Notes: generated by a model not told the origin, from the letters alone. A stretch of 64,000 nucleotides of DNA from Nitrospira sp. (GCA_024998625.1 JACOEL010000003.1:124001-188000), one strand, 5' to 3'. Shown: positions 17,750-26,208, counted from the stretch's first letter. Made by a program: numbers and translations.

Positions 17750-18547
17750 TTAGTCGGATGTCTTGGCCACGGAGTGTGGACAGTCGTCACTGGGCGGTGC
17801 GGATGGCACGATGCGATGTTGTTCGCCGGTCTGCCAATAGGCAATGGCGCTCCATCGATTTTCGACCCCGATTTTCTGAAAGACGTTCTTGAGATGAAAC
17901 TTGATGGTGTTCAAACTGACTTTCAGAATGACGGAGATTTCCCAATTGGTCTTGCCTGCCGCAACCCATCGGAGAATTTCTTCTTCCCGTTTGCTCAGTA
18001 CGGTTGGCGGCGGGGCAGGTCGTTCCGGATTCCATGCGGAGTGGCATCGCATGTAACTCAGATGAAAATGCGGGGTCAGAATATCGAGCAGGAGCCGGAG
18101 TTTGTCGGTCTGTTTCGCATCGAAATTACTGAAGGCGAAGTACGAACAGGCCCCATTCGCTCCGCGCACTCCAGCCGAGAGGCAGGTCTTGATGCCGAAG
18201 TCGAGCTTGAGCGAGGTAATGCCCTTGGGCTCGTTGGCGGTCGGTTCATCGGCGCTGGAGGTCACGGTCTGACCAGAGGTGATGAGGCGGTTGACGGCCG
18301 GATCGACCACCAATCCTTGGCCCATATACAGTTGGCAGAATTCCCGCGGGTAGGTGGAATGCCCCAGTAAAGGATCGATCCCGTGCAGGAGATCGACGGC
18401 GCCGCATCCGGAGAATTCGTAAGGAACCACTTTCTGCACGGCCGAGACGAGTTGCCACACCCTGTCGCTGCGATCGACGGAGCGTGCATCATGCATGATT
18501 TCGCCGAGCCGTTGAAATTCCCTGGCGGAAAATGCTGGCTGACTCAT
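17750..18547 (-). CDS. LuxR-family regulator with autoinducer-domain-like N-terminus
   Basis: 265 residues. The N-terminal part (about 1-170) resembles an autoinducer-binding domain: YPREFCQLYMGQGLVVDPAV aligns with the usual Y-P-x-x-W-x-x-x-Y...D-P pattern, but Phe replaces the first ligand-contacting Trp and the second is absent. The C-terminal LuxR HTH is clear (LSKREEEILRWVAAGKTNWE, then SLNTIKFHLKNVFQKIGVENR). No luxI-type synthase gene is in the window, so it would be a LuxR solo, possibly binding something other than an acyl-homoserine lactone. It is oriented with the two metabolic genes, 221 bp upstream of them, and is their likely regulator. Confidence 0.85.
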   Translation of the reverse strand: MSQPAFSAREFQRLGEIMHDARSVDRSDRVWQLVSAVQKVVPYEFSGCGAVDLLHGIDPLLGHSTYPREFCQLYMGQGLVVDPAVNRLITSGQTVTSSADEPTANEPKGITSLKLDFGIKTCLSAGVRGANGACSYFAFSNFDAKQTDKLRLLLDILTPHFHLSYMRCHSAWNPERPAPPPTVLSKREEEILRWVAAGKTNWEISVILKVSLNTIKFHLKNVFQKIGVENRWSAIAYWQTGEQHRIVPSAPPSDDCPHSVAKTSD

Positions 18548-18800
18548 GCCGATTCTTCCCGATCAGCGGGGCCGGGTGCGAGTGAGAGCACCCGAGGCCA
18601 TGAAGATTCAGAAGCGCGGACGTGGTTCATAGTGAGACAGCTGTGCTCTGATCAAACAGGCTGATTGTACTGTCCGCTTGAGCCCGGTATCTAGGGTAAC
18701 CTGCACCTAGTATAGAGTGCTTAAGGTTTGAACCGCAACGGGGAAGAGGAGGGTCTTGAAAATTGACATGGAGTCGGCGGGAGGCCCGAGTGCCGTCGGG

Positions 18801-19796
18801 CTAGCGGTGAATCTTCAGGGTCGGCCCGAGCGTCAGCCACTTCGTGGGGCCGAGGGCGGCCATATGCGGTAGGTGGGCCACATACCAGAACACCACATCC
18901 TGTTCTTGGACGCCCTGGTTGTCCTCGTCATAACCGAGCTGGCCCCGGGCTCCGAAGACCCAGGGGAGGTCTTCGTCCGGATTGGCCCGACGAATGGCCA
19001 CGTCGAGGTCGGCGAACGAATCGCGTTCGCCGTCGTCTTGCAGGGGCGCGTAGCCGTCTCCGGGAAGCACCCAGACCCCATGTCCTGTGAGTTGGTCGCG
19101 AATAAACCAGGACCGGTGAGTGGCCGTATTCTTCACGTCATTGCGTTCATTGGCATATTTTTTCCATCCCGGCCCCCAACCGCTGTCCGGGCCCCCGTCG
19201 TCGCGCACAAAGACCTGATCCATTCCGTTGCCGTTGATGTCGAAATCGAAGCGCCAATAGGGATGGTGGACGTGATCGGTATTGCAGGACAACCCCCGGC
19301 TCTGGACGACCGGCCGTAATTCACCGTCTTCGGACAGATGCCAGGATTGGTAAATGTGATACTCCCCGATTCGCGCATAGATGCCCAGTTCCAGCCATTT
19401 CATGCCGTTCACCGTCGAGCTTTCGACGCAGACCTTCCGGTCGCCGCAGTTCACGATCGGGACCAGATCCTGCCAGCGCAGTCGGTCTTGAAAGGGGCCG
19501 CAGCGTCCGCTGTCGGCGCGGGAGCCGAACCAGGTAAAGGGGTTCCACCAGATGCGTTCCTTCACGTATTTCACGCGCAGGACCGGCATGCTGGCTTTGG
19601 CCAGCACCTGTTCACCTCCGTAAGTGACGTTGCGAAGGGCCAGGGCGGTGTTGTCCCGGACTTCGTAATCGAAACTCCAGGCTCCCCACTCGACATGCTC
19701 CGATGCGGTGTCGGCTGAGCCGGGTAGCGGCAGCCCGAGGGTGCAGAGCAGTAACACAGCACTCACCGCGAGGCGTCTCATTCCGTATCCTTTCAC
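18801..19796 (-). CDS. Secreted copper-amine-oxidase-like protein (catalytic domain only)
   Basis: 331 residues with a signal peptide (about 1-28, ending GSA-D). The body resembles the C-terminal catalytic domain of copper amine oxidases. WGAWSFDYEVRDNTALALRNV and VLAKASMPVLRVKYV match the first strands. IGEYHIYQSWHLSEDGEL corresponds to the T-x-x-N-Y-D-Y-x-W cofactor region, with Tyr 146 in the TPQ-precursor position. DHVHHPYWRFDFDINGNG corresponds to the copper-binding HxH plus R-x-D-x-D strand. The Asn and second Tyr of NYDY are missing and the domain is about half normal length, so oxidase activity is doubtful. It is the last gene of a five-gene unit, 4 bp after a lipoprotein gene. Confidence 0.6.
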   Translation of the reverse strand: MKGYGMRRLAVSAVLLLCTLGLPLPGSADTASEHVEWGAWSFDYEVRDNTALALRNVTYGGEQVLAKASMPVLRVKYVKERIWWNPFTWFGSRADSGRCGPFQDRLRWQDLVPIVNCGDRKVCVESSTVNGMKWLELGIYARIGEYHIYQSWHLSEDGELRPVVQSRGLSCNTDHVHHPYWRFDFDINGNGMDQVFVRDDGGPDSGWGPGWKKYANERNDVKNTATHRSWFIRDQLTGHGVWVLPGDGYAPLQDDGERDSFADLDVAIRRANPDEDLPWVFGARGQLGYDEDNQGVQEQDVVFWYVAHLPHMAALGPTKWLTLGPTLKIHR

Positions 19797-19799
19797 CGC

Positions 19800-20591
19800 C
19801 TAACGGGGCGGTTCATCTCCTGCGTCCAGCACACGGTCTTCCGTGAGATCGACTTGCGCCCAGTATTTGGGGTCGCCGCCCGGACCGGGGGAGAAGGTGA
19901 TCCAAATCACCCGATGCCCATACCCGGGGTCGTTTCTGAAGAATCCGCGATCCGGCTGCATCAACAGCCCATGTCCTTGCATCCCTTGCACTTTGCCGGA
20001 AAGGCGGCGGTCGGCGCGAGCCAGCTCAATGCCCCGTTGGATGTCCCGGGGGCCTTCGGGGGGTAGATACCCTTCCGTTCGCGACGCGTCCAGAACGGTC
20101 GAATCTTTCAGTCGCACATCGACGGCGACGTTATGGCTGTAGCTGAAGTAGGTGAGTTTGGTGAAGCGCGCGGTTGTCCGGCAGCAGCCGAACGACACCT
20201 TTCCCCTCGGTGGTACGCGGTCCACATCAATGAATCCCCATCGCTCACCAAGGAGGGCCGCAACTCGAGGATCCGATTCCGCAACCGTTCGTAGGCCCGC
20301 GATGTCGGCGGCTGAGAGCACCGCCTCTTGATTGGGTGAGCGAGAGATTCCGGCGTCGAGAGCACTCCCGACCATCTTGGGTTTGATATGCTCGGGGGAT
20401 TCATCGGACGAGAATTCCAGGACATGTCTGGTCGGGATCTGTGCGGGGAGCGGCTTCTTCGGCACGACGGTTTCCGGATCTTCCGGCCCGAAGGGGCCGC
20501 GTGAGGCGGCATCGAGACTGCAGCCTGTGGCGAGAAGAAGCAGCATCATCGCGGATGTCCACATGACCGGTCGAGTTCCCATACGCGTCAC
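19800..20591 (-). CDS. Lipoprotein, possible partner of the amine-oxidase-like protein
   Basis: 263 residues with a lipoprotein signal (MLLLLATGC, lipidated Cys 24). After a Pro-rich linker comes a helix LSAADIAGLRTVAESDPRVAALLGE and a sheet region with GKVSFGCCRTTARF and a DVRLKDSTVLDASRTEGYLP segment. The pattern of a beta hairpin plus helix before a catalytic-like protein recalls the N2/N3 domains of copper amine oxidases, which would make this operon a split version; that is tentative. The start overlaps the stop of the preceding gene by 4 bp, a sign of coupling. Confidence 0.7.
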   Translation of the reverse strand: MTRMGTRPVMWTSAMMLLLLATGCSLDAASRGPFGPEDPETVVPKKPLPAQIPTRHVLEFSSDESPEHIKPKMVGSALDAGISRSPNQEAVLSAADIAGLRTVAESDPRVAALLGERWGFIDVDRVPPRGKVSFGCCRTTARFTKLTYFSYSHNVAVDVRLKDSTVLDASRTEGYLPPEGPRDIQRGIELARADRRLSGKVQGMQGHGLLMQPDRGFFRNDPGYGHRVIWITFSPGPGGDPKYWAQVDLTEDRVLDAGDEPPR

Positions 20592-21109
20592 ACCAATGCC
20601 AGTCTGCCGGCCACGCCAAGTGCCAAGCGCGAAATCTGCGCGCCCGCTTTAATGACGGCCGCGCGTTTCTTTCGCGAGGCGGCATCCAGCACGGCCTTCT
20701 GGATCAAGTCTTTGTAGCCGCTGATTTCGTCGGCGTCGAAGGGGACGATTTGGGCCACTGTCTCGTTATTGAAGGTGTTGGCCAGTTGCAGGTACAGATT
20801 GGAGATCTCCGCGGCATAGATGCCTCGTCGCAGCGGGTCGTTCTTGTAGGTCTCAAACTTCTTCCGCAGGGCGGCGACGGCCTCCAGGAGAGCCGCTTGC
20901 CGGACCTTCGTATCGGCCTGACGGCCGACGCTGAACTCCACCGCGCCCAGCTGATCGACCAGCACTTGCGCTTCCTCGCGGGCATTGCCCACGCGGTCGG
21001 CCAGTTGTTCGATTTCATTGGTGGCGCTTTCGGCGGTTTCCATCAGCTGCTTGATCAGATTGTCGTTGTCTTGGAGGAAAGTGACCACCCCCTCGATGCT
21101 GCGGTTCAT
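20588..21109 (-). CDS. Coiled-coil protein of unknown function
   Basis: 173 residues, largely helical. Residues 20-60 form a heptad-rich coiled coil (LIKQLMETAESATNEIEQLA, then EEAQVLVDQL). A second helical region includes ALLEAVAALRKKFETYKNDP. The C-terminus is basic then hydrophobic (SRKKRAAVIKAGAQISRLAL), which could contact the membrane. There is no signal peptide. It sits between two lipoprotein genes, 11 bp after one and overlapping the next by 4 bp. I do not recognise the family. Confidence 0.65.
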   Translation of the reverse strand: MNRSIEGVVTFLQDNDNLIKQLMETAESATNEIEQLADRVGNAREEAQVLVDQLGAVEFSVGRQADTKVRQAALLEAVAALRKKFETYKNDPLRRGIYAAEISNLYLQLANTFNNETVAQIVPFDADEISGYKDLIQKAVLDAASRKKRAAVIKAGAQISRLALGVAGRLALV

Positions 21110-21120
21110 AGCGGCCTCCG

Positions 21121-21831
21121 TTACTGTCCGTCGTCTTTCTTCAATCGATCGAGGAGTTCCACCAGGTCGGCGGTAAATAGTTGGGCACGATCCAGTCCGC
21201 CGATGCGCAGAATTCTCGCACCGACGACTTCTTCCAGGGCATCGTTCACGGTTCGCGAGTGATCCAGGATCTCCATGATCTGGCCGGACCGGTCGGGGGC
21301 CTGGTCAAGGACGGCCGTGACGAACTCGGGATCGACGGATGCGAGGGCCGTTTGTTTGGCGAATCGATGCACCTGGGCATGCAGCGTCGCCGTCCGTTTC
21401 CATGAGTCGTTCAGGGCATTGGCGGTATCGCGCAGACCGCAGAAATCTTCTTCAAATTGATTCCAGACCGCCTTCTCGAGTCCCTGCGCATCGGCCATGT
21501 AGATGAGGCTGGTGAGGTAGGCGGCGGCATAGGCGGCGTCTCCCTTCTTTGTGGTGAGATTCCGGAAAGAGGCCAGGGCGAACCGATGTTTGGTTTCCTG
21601 TATCTGGAGGGATTTGAAACTCTCGTGCAGCGAACTGCGGGCTTGTTCGAGGAACTTGATGCGGGCCTCGGTTTCCTTCTGGAAGAGATCAATGTTGGTC
21701 TGCGCCGCGTCGATCTTGGTGCCTTCCAGTTGAATAAGGTCGCGTACCGACCGACTGTGGATCGAATGGCAACCGGTGGCCATGAGGAACAGTATGGCGA
21801 CGGACAGGAACGTCACGCCTCGTGTGAGCAT
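21121..21831 (-). CDS. Lipoprotein with coiled coil
   Basis: 236 residues from the ATG at 21831, preceded by AAGGAG. An upstream in-frame ATG at 21870 overlaps the previous stop but would put 13 extra residues before the signal. Lipobox LFLMATGC. The mature part is helical, with a coiled coil over about 30-85 (FQKETEARIKFLEQARSSLH) and a C-terminal LVELLDRLKKDDGQ. No known domain recognised. It is the second gene of the five-gene operon; helical lipoproteins of this kind often act as scaffolds or sensors in the periplasm. Confidence 0.7.
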   Translation of the reverse strand: MLTRGVTFLSVAILFLMATGCHSIHSRSVRDLIQLEGTKIDAAQTNIDLFQKETEARIKFLEQARSSLHESFKSLQIQETKHRFALASFRNLTTKKGDAAYAAAYLTSLIYMADAQGLEKAVWNQFEEDFCGLRDTANALNDSWKRTATLHAQVHRFAKQTALASVDPEFVTAVLDQAPDRSGQIMEILDHSRTVNDALEEVVGARILRIGGLDRAQLFTADLVELLDRLKKDDGQ

Positions 21832-21866
21832 GGAGGGCTCCTTCTTCCGGCCGACTATGCGGCGGG

Positions 21867-22499
21867 TCATCGGCGCACCGTGCGGAGCGCGTCGGCAAGC
21901 GACTGGGTGTCGTTCCGGCTGAGGGTGACGTCGATGTCCAGGTACTGCTTGATGATGCCGTTGATCCGGCGTAGTGCTTCGACATTATTCCGGTACTGGT
22001 CGAACGCCGTGAGATCGAGAGCCTGCGGGGCCTTGGAATCGGAGGCCACGCGCTGCTCGATCCGCGAGATCAGTTCGGGAATTTGCTGAATGAGATGACT
22101 CATGTCCCCGGAGCCGGCGAGAAAAACAGGCTGCCCGTTCCCGCCCTTGCGTTCGGGGAGAGATTTGAGGCGCATGGCATTGACCACAGCCAGGACATCG
22201 GGACCCAGCACCTCGGCATCGTCGTTGGCGAGGGTGGCATCCGGGATGTCGGTCAGCCTGGGATTGGTCGTGGCCCATTGCAAGGCCAGATCCAGCTTGA
22301 GGCGGGTCTGGACATAGCGGAACCACTGTACATGGCGGCGGTTGATATTGCCGACCAGTTCCCGATACTGCTGCATGAGCTGTTCATTCTCGGTATAGGC
22401 CTGATCCTTGGCCGCCAGCGCCTGCTTGACCTCCGGCGGGGTGGTGCAAGCGGCGAGCGACGCAAAGACCAACATGCAAGCGATGCGCAACATCCTCAT
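21867..22499 (-). CDS. Lipoprotein, first gene of a five-gene envelope operon
   Basis: 210 residues with lipobox FASLAAC (Cys 18). The mature protein is mostly helical, with VKQALAAKDQAYTENEQLMQ near the N-terminus and a long central amphipathic region. GGGGAGG upstream of the ATG serves as ribosome-binding site. The 360-bp gap upstream holds the operon promoter region and a degenerate REP-like element. No family recognised. Downstream genes are spaced 35 bp, 11 bp, -4 bp and 4 bp, so all five are probably co-transcribed. Confidence 0.7.
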   Translation of the reverse strand: MRMLRIACMLVFASLAACTTPPEVKQALAAKDQAYTENEQLMQQYRELVGNINRRHVQWFRYVQTRLKLDLALQWATTNPRLTDIPDATLANDDAEVLGPDVLAVVNAMRLKSLPERKGGNGQPVFLAGSGDMSHLIQQIPELISRIEQRVASDSKAPQALDLTAFDQYRNNVEALRRINGIIKQYLDIDVTLSRNDTQSLADALRTVRR

Positions 22500-22736
22500 T
22501 GGGATGCCTCCCCATTATCGTCTTAAGTCGGATGCCCGCAGAGAGACGCAAACTACGTACCTGACAAGCATTCGTTTCGCCCCGCACGAGGCCGGTGCAG
22601 AAGCCGCATATTAAAGGAGAAAACGGGCTTGTTCCACTGTGAGGCATCGCCGGGGCGGCGGATCGAGCGTACCTATTCAGATACGGGTGTATCGAACCCA
22701 ATACAGTGTATGCGAAGTCCCCGTCGGTATTGCGCG

Positions 22737-22863
22737 AGCCCGCATCATCCATGACGGTTCGTCGCGAAATCGTCCCGCCACGTCGCGAGCCAGTCGGCCG
22801 AAGGCTTGTCGCAGCAGTGGATCGGCGATTGCAGCAGAAGCGTTCATGAATAATGTAGGTTAG
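22737..22863. repeat. Degenerate copy of the CTAGCCCGGA-type REP-like element
   Basis: The left end AGCCCGCATCATCCATGA and right end TTCATGAATAATGTAGGTTAG pair with about 13 of 18 matches. Both resemble the termini of the element at 8877-9057. The right end contains the TAA stop of uvrC. The remainder of the 22500-22859 gap shows no gene. Confidence 0.55.
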
Positions 22864-24668
22864 GATGGGGTGAGGGCTTTACGTAGGGCGGCGACGGTGG
22901 AGACATCGAGGCCGGCGGACCGGAGTTCGTCGTCGGTGGCGGTGGCGACCCGTTGGAGGCTGCCGAATTGCTTCAGCAGCCGTTTGCGGCGAGTGGCGCC
23001 GATGCCGGCGATCTGGTCCAGTTCGGATGACAGCAAAGCCTTGCCTCGCAAATTCCGGTGATAGGTCAGGGCGAAACGATGGGCTTCGTCGCGAATGCGC
23101 TGGACCAGGTGGGTAGCCGGGGAGGTCGGCCGCAGGACGATGGGGTTTTTCCGGCCGGGGAGAAAAATCCGTTCGTCTTTCTCGCCGCGGGCCTTGGCCA
23201 GACCCATGATGGGAATCTGATCCTGTCCGACCTGTTTTAGCCCTTCGAGTGCGGCGCTCAACTGGCCTAGCCCGCCGTCGATAAGGATCAGGTCCGGACG
23301 GGCGAGATCTTCGGTCGCGCCGTATCGCCGCATCACGGCTTCCTGCATGCTTGCAAAGTCGTTCGCCCCCTCCACTGTCTGAATCCTGAATTTGCGATAG
23401 TCGGATTTCTTGGCTTGACCGTCTTCCCACACGACCAGCGAGGCAACCGATTGATTGCCCAGGATGTTCGAAATGTCGAAGCCTTCAATCCGGCGAGGGA
23501 CCGTGTCGAGGCGAAGCAGACGTTTGAGTTCAGCCGTCGCTTGCCGGTCCAGTGCCTCATTGCGGAGATGATCGGCAACGGCCGCGGCGGCATTTTCTTC
23601 CGCGAGGAGGACTAGTTGATGCTTGGCGCCCCGTTCCGGAGCCAGGAGACGCACGTTGTCGCCGCGTTTCCCGCTCAGCCACTGTTCGATCAGCGGGGCC
23701 TCGTCGAGGGTTGTGGGGACCAGCAGTTCCTTGGGCGGTTGCCCGTCCTTGTTGTAGAACTGCTCGATGGCCGAACGCACGAGTTCCTCGTCGCTCGAGT
23801 CGGCGGATTGAGGCCAGAAGAAATCTTGTCGTCCGATCAACAAGCCTCCGCGCACGAACAGGAGTTGGAGATCCGCAGCAGCGCCTTGACGGGCCAGCCC
23901 GATCACATCCTGGTCGGTTGTGCTGACCTGGGTGATGCGCTGTTTTTCCAGCGTGCGTTCGACGTTAAACAGGCGATCACGCAACCGGGCTGCCTCCTCG
24001 AACTCTTCCCGTTCCGCCGCCCGCTCCATGTCCTCACGCAGGCTGTCCAGTAGTTCCCGGTCCCGCCCTTCGAGAAACTGGCGAACCTGTTTGACGATCT
24101 GGTGGTATTCCTCCCGCGACTGGTTACCGGTGCAGGGAGCCATGCAGCGTTTGATCTCGAACTCGATGCAGGCCCGGTCGGCCCGGCCGTCGATGTCGAT
24201 TTCACAGGTGGCCAACGGAAACGCTTTGCGGATGACCCTCAGTGTTTCACGGAGTGCCCCGGCCGGGGTGTAAGGTCCGTAGTAGAGGGCTCCGTCTTTC
24301 TGCACCCGCCGGACGATGGAGAGGCGCGGAAAGTTCTCTTTGATCGGCAGGCGAAGATAGGGGTACTGCTTGTCGTCACGCAGGACGATATTGAAGCGCG
24401 GTCGATGGCGCTTGATCAGATTGCTTTCGAGGATCAGCGCTTCCAGCTCGGAGCGGGTGACTATGGTTTCGAGGTCGGCAATCTCATTGACGAGCAGGGC
24501 GGTCTTTGGCGTCTGGTCGCTGCCTCTCTGAAAGTAGGAGCGGACCCGGTCCGCCAACACGGCGGCTTTTCCGACGTAGAGGATCTCCCGCTTCGCGTTT
24601 CGAAAGAGGTAGCAGCCCGGTTGCTCCGGCAGGTGATCGAGCTTGGATTGGAGCGTCTCGGTCGTCAT
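22860..24668 (-). CDS. uvrC: Excinuclease ABC subunit C
   Basis: A 602-residue UvrC that makes both incisions in nucleotide excision repair after UvrA/UvrB damage recognition. Visible parts: N-terminal GIY-YIG nuclease (PGCYLFRNAKREILYVGKA), Cys-rich cluster area with CIEFEIKRCMAPCTG, UVR domain that contacts UvrB (EREEFEEAARLRDRLFNVER), RNase H-like 5' nuclease (IEGFDISNILGNQSVASLVV) and C-terminal helix-hairpin-helix (LDQIAGIGATRRKRLLKQFG). Length is normal. The start codon lies inside a heptamer repeat block and has no strong ribosome-binding site. dapF-like and VOC genes lie upstream on the same strand. Confidence 0.97.
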   Translation of the reverse strand: MTTETLQSKLDHLPEQPGCYLFRNAKREILYVGKAAVLADRVRSYFQRGSDQTPKTALLVNEIADLETIVTRSELEALILESNLIKRHRPRFNIVLRDDKQYPYLRLPIKENFPRLSIVRRVQKDGALYYGPYTPAGALRETLRVIRKAFPLATCEIDIDGRADRACIEFEIKRCMAPCTGNQSREEYHQIVKQVRQFLEGRDRELLDSLREDMERAAEREEFEEAARLRDRLFNVERTLEKQRITQVSTTDQDVIGLARQGAAADLQLLFVRGGLLIGRQDFFWPQSADSSDEELVRSAIEQFYNKDGQPPKELLVPTTLDEAPLIEQWLSGKRGDNVRLLAPERGAKHQLVLLAEENAAAAVADHLRNEALDRQATAELKRLLRLDTVPRRIEGFDISNILGNQSVASLVVWEDGQAKKSDYRKFRIQTVEGANDFASMQEAVMRRYGATEDLARPDLILIDGGLGQLSAALEGLKQVGQDQIPIMGLAKARGEKDERIFLPGRKNPIVLRPTSPATHLVQRIRDEAHRFALTYHRNLRGKALLSSELDQIAGIGATRRKRLLKQFGSLQRVATATDDELRSAGLDVSTVAALRKALTPS

Positions 24669-24752
24669 ACGTCAGCCGTCATCCGTCAATCGTAAGAATA
24701 GCAGGAACCGTAGTCCTTTATCTTCCCGTTTGACGAATGACGCGTGACGGCG
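24664..24752. repeat. Heptamer repeat block, inverted halves (uvrC / dapF-like gap)
   Basis: Left half: CGTCATA, CGTCAGC, CGTCATC, CGTCAAT in exact 7-bp steps. Right half, inverted: GACGAAT, GACGCGT, GACGGCG. The halves can pair into a hairpin across about 35 bp. uvrC begins inside the first unit. Confidence 0.7.
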
Positions 24753-24767
24753 AGTTCCTATCCTGCT

Positions 24768-25637
24768 TCAGCGCAACATCCGCACGAACGACGGACTCAG
24801 AGTGCCCCGGGCGACCTCTGCGACCGGGCCTTTCATCGTGAGGCTGAAGTCCTGGGCGACCTCGATGTTGAGCGTGCCGCCTGGCATCTTGACCGTGACC
24901 GGTCCCTTCACCAGACCGAGACGGACGGCGGCGCTGGCGGCCGCGCAAGAAGACGATCCGGAGGCCTGCGTTTCACCGGCGCCGCGCTCCCAGATCAGAA
25001 TAAAGATTTCTTTCGGGCCGGTGGGCACCGCGAGTTGGACGTTGGTTCGTTTCGGAAAGAGGGAATGGTTTTCGAGCGCAGGTCCCAGCGTGAGAAGGTC
25101 CTCCCTCGTCCAGGTTTCGCCAGGCTGTTTAAAAATCACGCAGTGGGGGTTACCGACGCTGACACCGGTGAATTGCAACGACCGCCCGGCGGCTTCGATA
25201 GGTTGCTGGATCAGTTCATCGACCGTGACTGTGCAGGGGAGGGCGCCCGGTTGAAACGTCGCCCGGCCCATTTCGACCGTAGCGGCAGCGGCATCGCCGT
25301 GGCGGTCGAGATGGAGGGCAATGGAGACCAAGCCCCCCTTGGTTTCGACGGTGAAGGCTCGCTTCTTGGTTTTGCCGGTGGCATGCAGGTAGCGGGCGAA
25401 GATGCGCAGGCCATTGCCCGATTTTTCGGCCTCGCTGCCGTCGGGATTGTAGATGCGCAGGCCGAAGTCGGCTTTCTTCGAGGGGACCAGCGCCAGGATT
25501 CCGTCGCTGCCTAGTCCCCAGTGGCGATCGCAGATGCCGCGGATTTTGCCGGGGGTGAGTTTGAACGTCAGTTCAGTGGGATCCATCACCACATAGTCGT
25601 TGCCGAGTCCATGTCCGCGGAAAAACCCGTTCTTCAT
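24768..25637 (-). CDS. DapF-fold protein lacking both catalytic cysteines
   Basis: A 289-residue homologue of diaminopimelate epimerase, with the family landmarks GLGNDYVVMDP, WGLGSDGILAL, NPDGSEA, SVGNPHCVIF and ERGAGETQ all present. The two catalytic cysteines are both serine: Ser 73 in AEKSGNGLRIFARY (E. coli Cys 73) and Ser 226 in GETQASGSSSCAA (E. coli Cys 217). DapF inverts LL- to meso-diaminopimelate by two-base thiol chemistry, so this protein is unlikely to do that reaction efficiently, though the substrate cage looks intact. AAGGAG precedes the ATG. It may be an enzyme with another reaction, or a divergent epimerase; a second copy elsewhere in the genome would settle this. No other dap gene is in the window. 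Confidence 0.85.
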   Translation of the reverse strand: MKNGFFRGHGLGNDYVVMDPTELTFKLTPGKIRGICDRHWGLGSDGILALVPSKKADFGLRIYNPDGSEAEKSGNGLRIFARYLHATGKTKKRAFTVETKGGLVSIALHLDRHGDAAAATVEMGRATFQPGALPCTVTVDELIQQPIEAAGRSLQFTGVSVGNPHCVIFKQPGETWTREDLLTLGPALENHSLFPKRTNVQLAVPTGPKEIFILIWERGAGETQASGSSSCAAASAAVRLGLVKGPVTVKMPGGTLNIEVAQDFSLTMKGPVAEVARGTLSPSFVRMLR

Positions 25638-25659
25638 GCTCTGCTCCTTTGAGGGGGAT

Positions 25660-25788
25660 CGTCATGCGTCGAACGTCAATCGTCATCCGTGATGTGTGAG
25701 GAAGAAGGTACTTCGGCGGGCGTGAGCCCGTCAATACGCTGAGGAGTCCAAGAAGGGGATCTTGCGAATGACGTGTGACGAATGACGG
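25660..25788. repeat. Heptamer repeat block (dapF-like / VOC gap)
   Basis: Left array CGTCATG, CGTCGAA, CGTCAAT, CGTCATC, CGTGATG (25660-25694); right inverted array GACGTGT, GACGAAT, GACGGAG (about 25769-25789). A short GGGC/GCCC hairpin lies between them. Confidence 0.65.
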
Positions 25789-25791
25789 AGG

Positions 25792-26190
25792 CTACGCCGT
25801 TGCCATGCCCGGCGGGCGTTCGATGAGTTCCACTTCGTAGCCGTCCGGCGCGTCGATAAAAATAAAGCGGCTACCGGAAAACGTTTTGGTCGGGCCGTCG
25901 GTGATTTTCACTTGCTTGGCTTCCAGCGCCCGGATCGTGTCGTCCAGGTTCTCGACCTGAAAGGCGAGGTGCACCAGGTCTTCCTGCACGGTCACCGGTC
26001 CGCTGGCGGGAAAGCTGCACAGTTCGATCAGTTCTTCACTGTTAGGAACTTTGAGAAATGCGAGGTGCGACCCCCGCGGCGAGACCTTGCGCTCCAGCAC
26101 CTCCAGGCCCAATACGTGCTGATAGAAGCGGATCGTTTGATCCATGTCGCTGACCCGCATGCGGGTGTGCAATAGCTTTGTGACGCGCAT
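25792..26190 (-). CDS. VOC-family protein (glyoxalase I-like)
   Basis: 132 residues forming the two beta-alpha-beta-beta-beta units of the vicinal oxygen chelate fold. Likely metal ligands are His 8 (LLHTRMRV), a Glu in ELIELCSF, His in DLVHLAFQV and Glu in GYEVELIE, the His-Glu-His-Glu set of lactoylglutathione lyase. Length and the DMDQTIRFYQHVLGLEVL segment fit GloA. The substrate cannot be fixed from sequence; methylglyoxal detoxification is the simplest reading. AGGAG precedes the ATG. The 160-bp gap upstream holds a REP-like palindrome. Confidence 0.88.
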   Translation of the reverse strand: MRVTKLLHTRMRVSDMDQTIRFYQHVLGLEVLERKVSPRGSHLAFLKVPNSEELIELCSFPASGPVTVQEDLVHLAFQVENLDDTIRALEAKQVKITDGPTKTFSGSRFIFIDAPDGYEVELIERPPGMATA

Positions 26191-26208
26191 TCTCGGTGCT
26201 CCTGGTTC

